Positions 52,955-62,558 are shown, counted from the first letter of the stretch. The stretch is DNA of 64,000 nt from Serripes groenlandicus (GCA_031761405.1 JASEVX010000011.1:25531238-25595237); one strand, 5' to 3'. Program-made: numbers and translations. The notes: generated from the sequence alone by a model not told the origin.

Positions 52955-53205
52955 AATTCCGTGATGGTCGTGCCTTTGGGATTTTTCCACACAAACCACA
53001 GGGACTTTTGCTCCTCTAAAAATAGATATGACCTACTCTTTGCATAGAATAGATCATATCTATTTTTGAAGAGCAAAGTCCCAGTGCACAATTTGCGCGA
53101 GTACTGGTTTTAAACGTATCAAGGAAGTAGACATCGACCGTGATTAATGTAAGCTGAAAGCTTGTTTTGCAATCGATGTAAGATAGATAATGTTTAAACT
53201 AGTAA
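52955..53205 (+). mobile_element. C-type SINE, headless, split by a small hairpin element
   Basis: Body CCTTTGGGATTTTTCCACAC then, after an 83-bp insertion, GCGCGAGTACTGG, GACATCGACCGTGATTAATG and tail TTTTGCAATCGATGTAAGAT. The tRNA-like head is missing. Confidence 0.82.
53000..53082. mobile_element. 83-bp hairpin insertion inside a SINE
   Basis: GGGACTTTTGCTCCTCTAAA with AATAGATATGA at the left is inverted at the right as TCATATCTATTTTTGAAGAG with CAAAGTCCC. Arms of about 30 bp around a 22-bp loop. It interrupts the C SINE between CACACAAAC and GCGCGAG. Single copy in the window. Confidence 0.85.
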
Positions 53206-53570
53206 ACCTTGCAATAATGCATCCATTTAAAGGAGAGCGCGGTGATATTTGATATGTTATATTATCTTTAATATAAATTTTAAGACTGGTTTTCATCAAG
53301 GCAGTAGACATCGACTGTGATTAATGTAAGCTGAAAGCTTGTTTTGCAATCGATGTAAGATAAATAATGTTTAAACTAGTAAAACTTGCAATAATGCTCC
53401 TCATTTAGATGAGAGTGCGGTGATATTTTATATGTTATATTATCTTTAATAGAAATTTTAAGACTGGTTTTCATCAAGGAAGTAGACATCGATTTGATTA
53501 ATGTAAGCTGAATTTAGATGTTATACTATCTTAAATAGAACTTTCAATACTGGTTTTCATGAAGCACTAC
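53103..53570 (+). repeat. Tandem array grown from a C-SINE 3' end
   Basis: ACTGGTTTTCATCAAGGAAG-like starts at 53103, 53285, 53463 and 53549 mark units of about 182, 178 and 86 bp. Each contains GACATCGA, GATTAATGTAAGCTGAA and, in the first two, TTTTGCAATCGATGTAAGAT plus about 80 bp of adjoining non-SINE DNA. Confidence 0.9.
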
Positions 53571-53636
53571 TGTGCTTCAATAATGCATTAATGACTTAAT
53601 TTTCATTCATTTCAACAACAAACACAAAACCAATAC

Positions 53637-53845
53637 TGGAAGACAGTGGTGCAGAGGTAGAGCGTCGGCCTCGCGTATCAAAGGTCCCTGGTTCGTGTCC
53701 CGTGATGAGCGGGTCCTGACTTTGGGATTTGTCCACACAAACGGCGCGAGTACTGGTTAAGTCTCCAGGAAGCAGACATCGAGCGTTATTAATATAAGCT
53801 GAAAGCTTGCTTTGCATTCGATGTGAAATAAATAATGTTTAAAAA
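53637..53845 (+). mobile_element. C-type SINE, full length
   Basis: Head GAAGACAGTGGTGCAGAGGT, AGAGCGTCGGCCTCGCG, B box CTGGTTCGTGTCCCGTGATG. Body and tail as at 37494, ending CATTCGATGTGAAATAAATA. Confidence 0.9.
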
Positions 53846-53944
53846 TACTAAAATAGTTCAATAACCTCTCTACACTGGGTGTATATTAACTTAAGATGTT
53901 CTAACCATGACCTTATGATAGAAAGACACCTATAAATTAAAAAA

Positions 53945-54189
53945 AAATGGTCGTTTAACTGTCTTGATAAAAATATTAACATTATTAACGACGAGTTTCA
54001 CTTCTTTCTCGAATGTCCAATCTATGACGAGCACAAAGACATCTATTTCGATGTATCCTGGAAAAATAAAATAACTATGGACAAGTTTTATGTAACAGTG
54101 ACACAAATCATCTGTCTGAAGTCTACACTATTGTAACATTCCTCCAGAAAGCATTCAAACTAAGCAACGAAACTCTTTCAAAATGTTAA
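53945..54189 (+). pseudogene. LINE reverse transcriptase C-terminal relic, frameshifted
   Basis: The plus-strand frame from 53945 reads INDEFHFFLECPIYDEHKDI and then WKNKITMDKFYVT, the conserved DExHFxxxCPxY region near the C-terminus of non-LTR retrotransposon polymerases. A frameshift near 54120 moves the reading to the frame with VTFLQKAFKLSNETLSKC and a stop at 54187-54189, a typical polymerase terminus. The Cys pair before the motif is damaged. Not functional; a second, independent LINE relic besides 22834-23047. Confidence 0.72.
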
Positions 54190-54272
54190 TGACAATTCAG
54201 CGTTATATGTCAATGTTATAGTGTATTTCATCGCACGTTATTGTTTTATACGTATTAATTATGATGTATTAT

Positions 54273-54518
54273 TGTTGATTGATTGGGGTTTAACGCCGTT
54301 TTAACAATTTCTCAGTTATATCACGAATGACCAGTTCACATACTCATGCATTTCCTGGTTTTCTCAGACCCGTACTCCACACAACAGACTTCCTAAGCAA
54401 CTGGCTGCTTTCCCACCTAGACTTAGCCCATTGGTGGAAGACAAGTTTGCCGAGCCGAACTCACAACACCTGGATTGACAGCCAGTGTCGCTACCGACTG
54501 AGCTACCGGGGCTCGGCA
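54273..54518 (-). mobile_element. B-type SINE
   Basis: Tail TTGATTGATTGGGGTTTAAC at the left, body CACACAACAGACTTCCTAAG and GCCCATTGGTGGAAGACAAG, head CCGACTGAGCTACCGGGGCT. The segment between body and B box is deleted. Confidence 0.87.
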
Positions 54519-54589
54519 CCGGGGTATTATGGACCGGTGGCCCAAATTATGCAAAAATATCGTGTATATATCTACACCTTAAAGGTGCT

Positions 54590-54704
54590 TTACCCTTTCC
54601 CTCATACGAAAATTCTGCAGCAGACGACTTTGAACATATTTTGTCAAAAAATAGAAAATCTCTATAATTGAATTGAAAGCGTGTACATGTATATGAGGGA
54701 AAAG
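54590..54704. mobile_element. Family F MITE, half-deleted, nested in M
   Basis: TTACCCTTTCCCTCATACGA, CTGCAGCAGACGACTTTGAA and TCTCTATAATTGAATTG, then straight to the right terminus TATATGAGGGAAAAG. The central hairpin is deleted. Same subfamily as 61827-62059. Confidence 0.85.
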
Positions 54705-54830
54705 CTTCACTCCAGATGGAGATCAACATTTTGAAATGTTGAAACTTCTGCAAATATTGCTAATAGTGACAACAAAGTAAGTTACATATAGTTTAAGACT
54801 ATTTTGGCAGTAAATGTGTATAACCAGTCA

Positions 54831-55052
54831 GTCAGGAATCCGCTGTGGTCGAGTGGTTAGCGTCGGGGATTTCGAAACCGGGTGTCCCGGGTTCGATCCC
54901 TAGTCGCGGCACTACGGTCATAGTGGAGTGCCCTTGGGCAATGCACATTTTCTAGCCTAGTACTGGTTTGTTTACCCAGGGAACATGAATAATTAAATTT
55001 AATTGCCCGCTAAATGACCTTAGCTGTCGATGCGCCATAAAACAATATACAT
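54831..55052 (+). mobile_element. D-type SINE, intact, with 12-bp target duplication
   Basis: Flanked by TATAACCAGTCA on both sides (54819-54830, 55053-55064), exact. The head GGTCGAGTGGTTAGCGTCGG, GGATTTCGAAACC, GGGTGTCCC and GGGTTCGATCCCT resembles a class II tRNA, probably tRNA-Ser with anticodon CGA: the GGGTGTCCC segment can be the long variable arm. Body GTGCCCTTGGGCAATGCACA and CCTAGTACTGGTTTGTTTAC. Pol III transcription and LINE mobilisation are expected from the family type. Confidence 0.92.
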
Positions 55053-55453
55053 TATAACCAGTCAATTGAAAGTCATGAACACAATTTTGCTCACTGGGTT
55101 TGTCTACCTAGTCAAAATGAAGGACAAACGATCAATATTTAGATTTTTATTGTACTGGAAAGTGAAATTATTACTCTTATTTTATCCCAGAATTATGATT
55201 CTACTATTTCAAGACAACTTTGACTATACTATCTATATTCTCAGGTTCAGCACCTTTAATGGTTCGACATTGATGCAACACACGTCTATTACATACCGGG
55301 TGTTCAGAACTAGAGATGGATCAGAACAGACCGCTGCAAAAGGACGTATTGTTCAGCTGAAGACAATGATACAAACCATATACGCTGAACAGATGATTTC
55401 AATCCATAGAAGACAGTTGAAACTATGGACCATTGAAGTTTGAGACGAGACCA

Positions 55454-55715
55454 CAGCTTTGTCGCGAGAAAACCAACATTGTGGACTCTGCGTAATATAT
55501 CGACCCGGTTCAGCCTAAGCTTGCCGCAGAGGCTTACCCGGATAGACACTTTTCGCCTCCTGTTGATTTTCTATTTCAGGAATCATTACTATATACTTCT
55601 ATCCCCCTGAGACGGAATGTGTCGACCCGGATCAGTCTGCGCGAACTGCGCAGGCTGATCTGGATTGATACATTACGCAAAGGCCATAATGTTGGTTTTC
55701 TCGCGGAACGGCTTA
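55454..55715 (-). mobile_element. Family E element, complete
   Basis: GCTTTGTCGCGAGAAAACCA to TCTCGCGGAACGGCTTA. Core GGAATCATTACTATATACTT, inner hairpin CAGTCTGCGCGAACTGCGCA. Confidence 0.9.
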
Positions 55716-55808
55716 TTTCGTCAAAGTATGTATATGTACATGGTCTCGTTTTAGACAGTGTCACCTACGCATTAATCTTATCGTCGTCAACTCATCCCTT
55801 GACAATAT

Positions 55809-56018
55809 CTTTCTTTTCGACGATTGACAAAAGTCAATGCGACATGCGTCATTCCTCTTCCACCAATGGGCTAAGTCTATGTGAAAAAGCAGCGAGTTGC
55901 TTGGGAAGATTGTTGTGTGGAGTACTGGTGTGAGAAAACCAGGAAATGCATGAGTAGGTGAACTGGTCGCCGTGATATAACTGTTAAAAACGGCGTTAAA
56001 CCCCAATCAATCAATCAA
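55809..56018 (+). mobile_element. B-type SINE, headless, with 13-bp target duplication
   Basis: CCCTTGACAATAT stands at 55796-55808 and 56019-56031, exact. The insert starts at CTTTCTTTTCGACGATTGAC, just downstream of where the tRNA-like head would end, and continues to the CCCCAATCAATCAATCAA tail. 5' truncation with a clean duplication is the signature of target-primed reverse transcription. Confidence 0.93.
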
Positions 56019-56041
56019 CCCTTGACAATATAATCTCACCG

Positions 56042-57058
56042 ATATATGTAAAACAGTATACACAGTGTGTGTATACCACGTGACCTTTGACTTCATATTT
56101 GCATCGTCAGACAGCAATAATTGCTCTTGATAATACATAAAAACAATGCTAACTTTTTTTATTTCTTCATCCTTTTTAATGAAACATGGTGCAGTCTATG
56201 CCGCGTACAATGTCCGATCTCCTGTATTTACAGGAGTTTGATTGGTGGTCTAGTTTTTTCAAACACTTCGACGAACCTGTTCTCAATATCCAGTTTTGAT
56301 AATGCTCCGGCTGTCGGCGATCTTAATACATTTTGAGAGGAGGTTCGTCAAAGTGTTTGAAGAAACTGAACCACTAATCAAACTCCGTTTAAAACCGGAG
56401 ATAGGGCTCTGTAAGCGGCGTAGACTGCGCCATGTTTCATCAACAATGATGAAGAAATAAAAAAGTTACCTTTGTTTTTTCTAAACCGAAGTAAAATAGT
56501 GCTGTCCGCCGTAGCATTTGTGACGTCAAAGTAACGTGGTATACACACACTTATATATGTAAAACAGTATACACAGTGTGTGTATACCACGTGACTTTTG
56601 ACGTCATATTTGCATGGTCAGACAGCAATAATTGCTCTTGATAAGAATGTAAAAACAATGGTAACTTTTTATTTCTTCACCCTTTTTAATGAAACATGGC
56701 GCAGTCTACGCCGCTTACAATGTCCTGTCTCCGGGTTTTACAGGAGTTTGATTGGTGGTCTAGTTTGTTAAAACACTCCGACGAACCTGTTCTCAAAATA
56801 CAGTTTTGATAATGCTCCGGCTGTTGGCGATATTAATAAATGTTGACTCAATGAGAACAGGTTCATCGAAGTGTTTGAAGAAACTAAACCACTAATCAAA
56901 CTCCGTTGAAAAACCGGAGACAGGGCTCTGTAAGCGGCGTAGACTGCGCCATGTTTCAATACAAATGATGAAGAAATAAAAAATACTTATAAACCGAAGT
57001 AAAATATTTATGTCCGCCGTAGCATTTGTGACGTCAAAGTCACGTGGTATACACACCA
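56042..57058. mobile_element. Family H: two tandem foldback elements
   Basis: Two units (56065-56549, 56577-57058) joined by TATATGTAAAACAGTATACA-type text that also precedes the first. In each, about 200-bp arms are inverted: TGTGTGTATACCACGTGA at the left and TCACGTGGTATACACAC at the right, then inner GGCGCAGTCTACGCCGCTTA against GCGGCGTAGACTGCGCC, and GGAGTTTGATTGGTGGT against CCACTAATCAAACTCC. E-box CACGTG and GACGTCA motifs sit in the termini. No coding capacity. Confidence 0.92.
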
Positions 57059-57360
57059 CTGATACAGTACCAGCCCATACCAATAACACAAAGTTCAACA
57101 TATTCGTATACATGCCCGTGAGGTATTATTATTACCATGTGTTTACAGATTTTCCTTAATTTTCCTTATCAGTTATGATGTACTGAAGTAAAATATAATA
57201 CCATTACTAAAGTGGATAGTCATGGTTTAAGTAACGGTTTTCCAAACTAATTTTGACCAGATCTTTAAAAAGCCATACTCAATTTGAATAAATTCGAAAG
57301 TCAAAGTTAAAATGATAAGACCTTTACTGATTTGATTACGATCAATAAAACATCCTTCCG

Positions 57361-57550
57361 GATGAATCCGCCGTGGCCAAATGAGTTAGCGTGTGGTATT
57401 TGGATGGCCATAGATGAGTGTTCTGTGACAAGGTATATTTCCTAGCCACCCAGTACTGGTTTGTATACCCAGGGAGAATGAATAAGTGAACTGTCGTCGT
57501 GATATAACTGAACAAAATTCGAAAATGGCCTTAAACCTCAGTAAAAAACT
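57361..57550 (+). mobile_element. D-type SINE with 14-bp target duplication
   Basis: AAAACATCCTTCCG (57347-57360) and AAAACATCATTCCG (57551-57564) flank it, one mismatch. The head GCCGTGGCCAAATGAGTTAG lacks most of the B-box region. Body AGCCACCCAGTACTGGTTTG, tail GTCGTGATATAACTGAACAA. Confidence 0.85.
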
Positions 57551-57612
57551 AAAACATCATTCCGAATTCTTACATTTGCAACACCTTAGACTTAATACTT
57601 CATTGATTAGTC

Positions 57613-57903
57613 GCCGTGCCCCTGTGGCTCAGTCGGTAGCGACGCGGGTTGTCAATCCAGGGATTGTGAATTGGAACCCCAGCTCGGCCAACATTCTTTC
57701 CGACGGTTGACAAAAGTCACTGTGACATTTGTCTTTCACCAATGGGCTAACAGTCTATGTGGAAAAGCAGCCATTTGCTTGGAGAGTATGCTGTGTGGGG
57801 TACTGGTGTGAGAATACCAGGAAACATATGAGTAGGTGAACTGGCCGCCCTGATACGACTGAACAATTGTTGAAAACGGCGTTAAACCCCAATCAATCAA
57901 TCA
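57613..57903 (+). mobile_element. B-type SINE, full length
   Basis: Head CGTGCCCCTGTGGCTCAGTC with GTAGCGACGCGGGTTGTCAA and B box TTGGAACCCCAGCTCGGCC (eroded). Body GACGGTTGACAAAAGTCACT, CACCAATGGGCTAACAGTCT, tail ACCCCAATCAATCAATCA. Confidence 0.9.
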
Positions 57904-58050
57904 CTCCATGGTCCGTCACACGCGTACTGTCATAGAAACAGTATTAACAGAAAAACGCATACAACCAACTACAGAGGTGCGAACAATTACAACACCCTTC
58001 GACACAAATATACAATGAAAGGTATACATATTGTATGCATTGTTTAAACA

Positions 58051-59010
58051 TATGTTGTCAATATTTAGATTTTTTATCAGTATTGCAGATCTGCAAGCTG
58101 TTTCACCGTTTGATATGCCTACATTGATGATATATCTTGTTGCGTTATGACATTTCATATTACGATATCATGTAATTGTAATGTACACCACCAATACCTT
58201 TTATACGGAACATCTGTTCCTTACAAAAACATATGGATCGGCGAGAAAAATGTATTTACAAGTGTCAGGTACATGACAATGTAAAAGGTCCACTACCGGC
58301 ATTGGCAGTAACATCGGGATGTTTTTTATAGGCAGCATTTAATCATTCTGGCAGCATGGTAACAATAGTGTTGACCTAAAGCAGATCGCAGACGTGGTGT
58401 GATCCAATTTATAACATAGACAAGACGAGACAAACATTCATTGACGTAAGCTTATACAGTTTCCATGTCTATGTCATACAACATAAGTTATCATATATTT
58501 ACATGACATATATTTACATGACATTTCAACTTTCAATGTTACTCGTATGTTGTCAATATTTAGATTTGTTATCAGTATTACAAGCTGTTTCATCGTTTGA
58601 TATGCTTACTTTGATGATCTATATCTTGTTGCATTATGACATTTCATATTACTATATAATGTAAGTGTAATGTACACCACCAGTACCTTTTATCCGGAAC
58701 ATCTGTTCCTTACAAAAACATATGGATCGGTGAGAAAGATGTATTTACAAGTGGCAGGTACATGACAATGTAAAAGGTCTACTACAGGCATTGGCAGTAA
58801 CATCGGGATGTGTTTTTATAGGCAGCATTTAATCATTCTGGCAGCTTGGTAACAATAGTGTTGACCTAAAGCAGATCGCAGACGTGGTGTGATCCAATTT
58901 ATAACATAGACAAGACGAGACAAACATTTATTGACGTAAGCTTATACAGCATCCATGTCTATGTCATAAAACATAAGTTATCATCTATTTACATGACATG
59001 TCAACTTTCA
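58051..59010. repeat. 495-bp tandem duplication
   Basis: TATGTTGTCAATATTTAGAT at 58051 recurs at 58546, and the copies stay alignable through ACATCTGTTCCTTACAAAAA, GGCAGCATTTAATCATTCTG and GACAAGACGAGACAAACATT to ATTTACATGACAT. Roughly 95 percent identical by eye. No recognisable coding content; short TTTACATGACATA repeats end each unit. Confidence 0.93.
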
Positions 59011-59368
59011 AATAAACAATCAGCAAATGTTTTATTTAAGAAATGTTGAAAATATATAAACAATACAATATAAAAGATTAGGTAAGGTTAGCCGTATATA
59101 TATTTGTTAAGATTGTTTATGTAGTTATTTCATGTTTTTAAAGCGTTTTTAATATATTTGGCCAAAATTTCCGGACTCTTCCTTTGAACCAGTAAAACCA
59201 TTTTGTGCATAGAAGGACGTATATAATAAAATGTCCTTGAATGGAAATTTCTAATATGGTCATACATAGATAACTTACAAACGGAACTGTTCTACCCGTT
59301 GATCGTCGCATGTTTATTTCTGCTCCGTTAACCGTTTATCGTTTGTAATCTTTTAAGAGTCATCTGCG
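59011..59368. other. Stretch with no recognised feature
   Basis: No repeat, RNA gene or coding frame supported. Confidence 0.45.
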
Positions 59369-59648
59369 TTAACATTTCTACATATGCAGACGAATTTTAA
59401 AGCTTCTGAAAAAGAAGATGTTTTGAAATCATTGCGGCAAAAGGAGAAATTGTTCATAATGAGCAATTATTCTTTTTACAACAATGATTTCAGCTCTTTT
59501 AAATAATCATCCTTTCATTTAAAAGATGTTCCATATTTCGTCTATAACGTGAAATTGATTAAAAGGATTTGAATAAAAGATCCAAACTTCTGAAACAACG
59601 ATGTTTATTTTTCATACAGATTAATATACGTTGTGGGAAAGGTTTGAA
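59369..59648. mobile_element. Family F MITE, diverged, longer form
   Basis: TTAACATTTCTACATATGCA, AGGAGAAATTGTTCATAATG with GCAATTATTC hairpin, and TTGTGGGAAAGGTTTGAA. The right arm has extra sequence between the hairpin and the terminus. Confidence 0.75.
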
Positions 59649-59660
59649 CAGTTCCGCAAT

Positions 59661-59892
59661 TTACCCTTTCCAAAATAAAACAAATATGTAACAGACGGCT
59701 TTGAAAGCATCCCTGCGAAATATTGAACATCTCTACAAATAAAATTTAATTATTTACTGAAGTTGTTAACAGCCGGTTATAAATTGAGAAATTATTCATA
59801 ATGAGCGATTTATTCCTTCGCCGTGACAATGCCTTCCGCGAAGTTGTCAGCTGCAGATGCGTCTAAATTCTTCTGTCAGTGGAAAAGCGTAA
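59661..59892. mobile_element. Family F MITE
   Basis: TTTACCCTTTCCAAAATAAA, ACAGACGGCTTTGAAAGCAT, hairpin GAGAAATTATTCATAATGAG, right arm GTTGTCAGCTGCAGATGCGT, end GTGGAAAAGCGTAAAA. It lies 12 bp from the previous F copy. Confidence 0.78.
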
Positions 59893-60190
59893 AACAAGAC
59901 ATTTACTTTAAAAACACGTCAAAGAACAACTGTTATATAGAAACGTCAAACTTTAAGATTTATTAAATGCCTGACAAAAGTAGGGTTTATTTCTCCGTGA
60001 AATTTACGCAAGTAACCAGTTTCAGAAGTAGAATATTTAACTGATAAAATTGTGTATCAATATTACATGTACACATCTGTAAAATCACGTCGCAGTATGC
60101 TAATTTAATGTAATAGCTTTCAGTAACACATTTATTTTCCGAGACAAGTAAAGATGTTGACAAAAAGAAAATCGGTTACATTACTAAAAA

Positions 60191-60402
60191 TTAACCTTCC
60201 CTACATTCGACAAATCTGCTGGAGACGACTTTGAAAATGTCTGAGAGAAAAAGCATTTTGTCATCTGTATCATTCTCGTTTAAATGACAATTTTAATTAT
60301 TGAATATAATTGAATACAACATGAGCAATTACTTCTTTTGACACTGTTTTCAAAAGTTGTTTACTGCAGAGGCGTCCAAATAGGCTGTCAATGAAAAATT
60401 CG
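60191..60402. mobile_element. Family F MITE, diverged
   Basis: TTAACCTTCCCTACATTCGA, GGAGACGACTTTGAAAATGT, AATATAATTGAATACAACAT, TTTACTGCAGAGGCGTCCAA. The right terminus is eroded. Confidence 0.75.
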
Positions 60403-61826
60403 ATAGAGAGAATGACATTCATGGCAAAATACGACAAGTTGAAAATATCGGTATTTTACATGCAAACATCACATGATGTTTTTGTTACTACACTTACAAT
60501 GTTCGTTGTCGAAGTAATTTAAACGCATGAATGGAGAAAGTGTTTAGAACGAAACATTCTTAGACGATATGTGTAATGCATTCATGTAGTTCAGAGATTG
60601 TTGCTCACCAGAACAAGTACTTCTATTCCATAAATATTTTTAAAAGTAGTGCGATGCTGAAGCACAGTTTGTCATCTGTATCAGTAAAAGAACGTTCCAA
60701 GTCTGCGTGTCAGTTAATACAAAACTATGTTCCATATGTCTGTAAACCAGATCATGTATTTGCTATGCTTTGCTTATTTTAGTTATTGTTGTATAACTTT
60801 AGAAAGATTCATTGATTAACATTAAGGTCGAAATAGTGATAAGGAAGCTTACACTGTCTGTATGTTTTAATACTACGAGTTATAGGCTAAAACCAATATG
60901 TGTGTAGATATTTCTAAAAGCAACGGCAACATATAGAGTGTACTATTCGAAAGCGTTTCCTATTATGTTTTTGAGTAAACATTCGTTTTCCACAACATGT
61001 CTTACATGTTCAAACCAGCTCAGTGTTACACAGACCCTGCAACATAAACTGTTTTCGGTAACCTTTTGTGAAAACCGAAACGAAATGGGTTTTTAACTTA
61101 CAGTAGACTTTTGTAACTGTTAAACACAGAGCTGTACTAATAGGTTATCACTTGTTAAACATCGATTCGTATTCAAGATGCTGATATCTTGAACTAATAT
61201 CGGTTTTGTCTCTAGTTCCCTTTTCTTTTCATAAACTTCATTACTTCTTCCTTTCATTGATCAGTAGTCGTTTTCCACGAAAGAAACAAGTATGACATTT
61301 CAAGATACACGTTCGAGAGAATTAGATAACATTGTAGGAAAATGTGTAACATCCTTTTCTTGAAATACTATTTGATGTTTGATCAGCTTATTTATGAAAA
61401 CTTTACTTTTTCATATTCAAAGAAAAGTTCTTAATATTTCCATTTTTATAGAACTTTTAAAGACATTATGCAGCTGGTGACTTGCAAAGCAAATGTTTGT
61501 TACATGGTTTTTTTATTAAACTGAGACAAACCACCAAGTGGTCAGTCGAAAGGGTTCAACATTAGATTCGTCATCAGTTTTAGTTTCAGAGTTCAAAGTT
61601 AAAACCAATTAAGTATGCATACACTATGCTACAGCTGTTGAAGCTTGGCAAATTTGGTAAAATTACACATACCAAGAGCCATTATATATTTCTTTCAAGG
61701 AATCACTAGAATATCAAAAGCTTTATTTGATAGTCAACGCTAATTAATAATGCGATATGATCTCTTCAGCGCATCTTCAGCGCATCAACGCATGGTGCAT
61801 TAATCATCCCCTTCATATACACAATG
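60403..61826. other. Repeat-poor stretch, no confirmed gene
   Basis: AT-rich. A 68-codon plus-strand frame (60576-60782) has no recognisable domain. GGTCAGTCGAAAGGGTTCAA near 61540 may be an F terminus relic. Confidence 0.4.
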
Positions 61827-62059
61827 TTAACCCTTTCCCTCATACGACAATTATGCAGCAGACGACTTTGAACATATTTTGTCAAAAAATGGAAAATCTC
61901 TATAATTGAATGGATAACCTATGACAAAAAGTAGAAAAAATTGTGTCAAAAGAAGAAATTGCGCGTTTTGAGCAATTTCTTCTTTCGTCACTATATTTTT
62001 CACAAAGCCGTCTGCTGCAGAGGCGTCAGAATGCGTAGACATATGAGAGAAAGGGTTAA
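61827..62059. mobile_element. Family F MITE, complete, young subfamily
   Basis: TTAACCCTTTCCCTCATACG to ATGAGAGAAAGGGTTAA, TTAA on both sides. CTGCTGCAGAGGCGTCAGAA right arm, centre AGAAATTGCGCGTTTTGAGC, and the subfamily block TCTCTATAATTGAATGGATA. 233 bp. Confidence 0.93.
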
Positions 62060-62232
62060 GTTAAAATTTACGGCTGTTGACGATGAAACACAAACTACGG
62101 TCCGAAACAATTTCGATTTTTGAGTGAGGAATGTAAGTTGTGACAAGACAAAGTGCTCAGACGTGTTAATCAATCTTGAAAATACAGACGAATGTCTGCA
62201 GGTCGGAGACAATACGCCATAAACCCCTTGTT

Positions 62233-62512
62233 TTAACCGTTTCCCACATACAGCAAGTCTGCAGCAGACGACTTTGAAAACATTGTGACAAAAGCCGAAA
62301 AATCTCCATAAAAGATAGCTTTATATCATAAATGACGTCGCCGGGAGTGTAATAAAGCCATTGAATAAATTGCGTATTCAACTAGTGTAATAACAATGTT
62401 ACGTAACGTCATAATGAAAAGCATTGAAAATTACCTTTTTTTGTCGGCATGTTTTCAAAAAGCCTTATGATACAGAGGCGTCAGAAAGCGTCTATATAAG
62501 GGAAAGGGATAA
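62233..62512. mobile_element. Family F MITE interrupted by a G-array segment
   Basis: TTAACCGTTTCCCACATACA, GCAGCAGACGACTTTGAAAA at the left; ACAGAGGCGTCAGAAAGCGT and GGGAAAGGGATAA at the right. A foreign piece of about 95 bp sits at 62322-62415 where the hairpin should start. Confidence 0.87.
62322..62415 (-). mobile_element. Short element shared with the 342-bp array
   Basis: TGACGTCGCCGGGAGTGTAA, TAAAGCCATTGAATAAATTG and GTATTCAACTAGTGTAATAA are the reverse complement of a segment of each unit at 24116-24943 (for example about 24357-24455). Ends TCATAAATGACGT and ACGTCATAATGA are near-inverse, so this may be an independent short transposable element that is also embedded in the array. Confidence 0.88.
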
Positions 62513-62558
62513 AGATGGTCGGGTGCTTTTAAGCCATGGACAGTCGTCTGTATCATAT

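Larger units (their letters stand above)
54581..55257 (-). mobile_element. Family M element carrying two nested insertions
   Basis: Left end AAAGGTGCTT, interrupted by F (54590-54704), then CACTCCAGATGGAGATCAAC. A D-type SINE interrupts the middle (54831-55052). The right end AGGTTCAGCACCTTT closes the element. Interior CAATTGAAAGTCATG and CAATATTTAGATTT match the M copies at 13.9 and 18.85 kb in reverse. Confidence 0.85.

Noticed and set aside
54836..54912. A functional tRNA gene
   Set aside because: The tRNA-like part is the head of a SINE: it is followed by SINE body and tail and framed by a 12-bp target duplication. The acceptor ends pair only partly.
55030..55443. 137-codon plus-strand open frame
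   Set aside because: Covers the end of a D SINE, half of an M element and the approach to an E element, so it is a chance frame across repeats.
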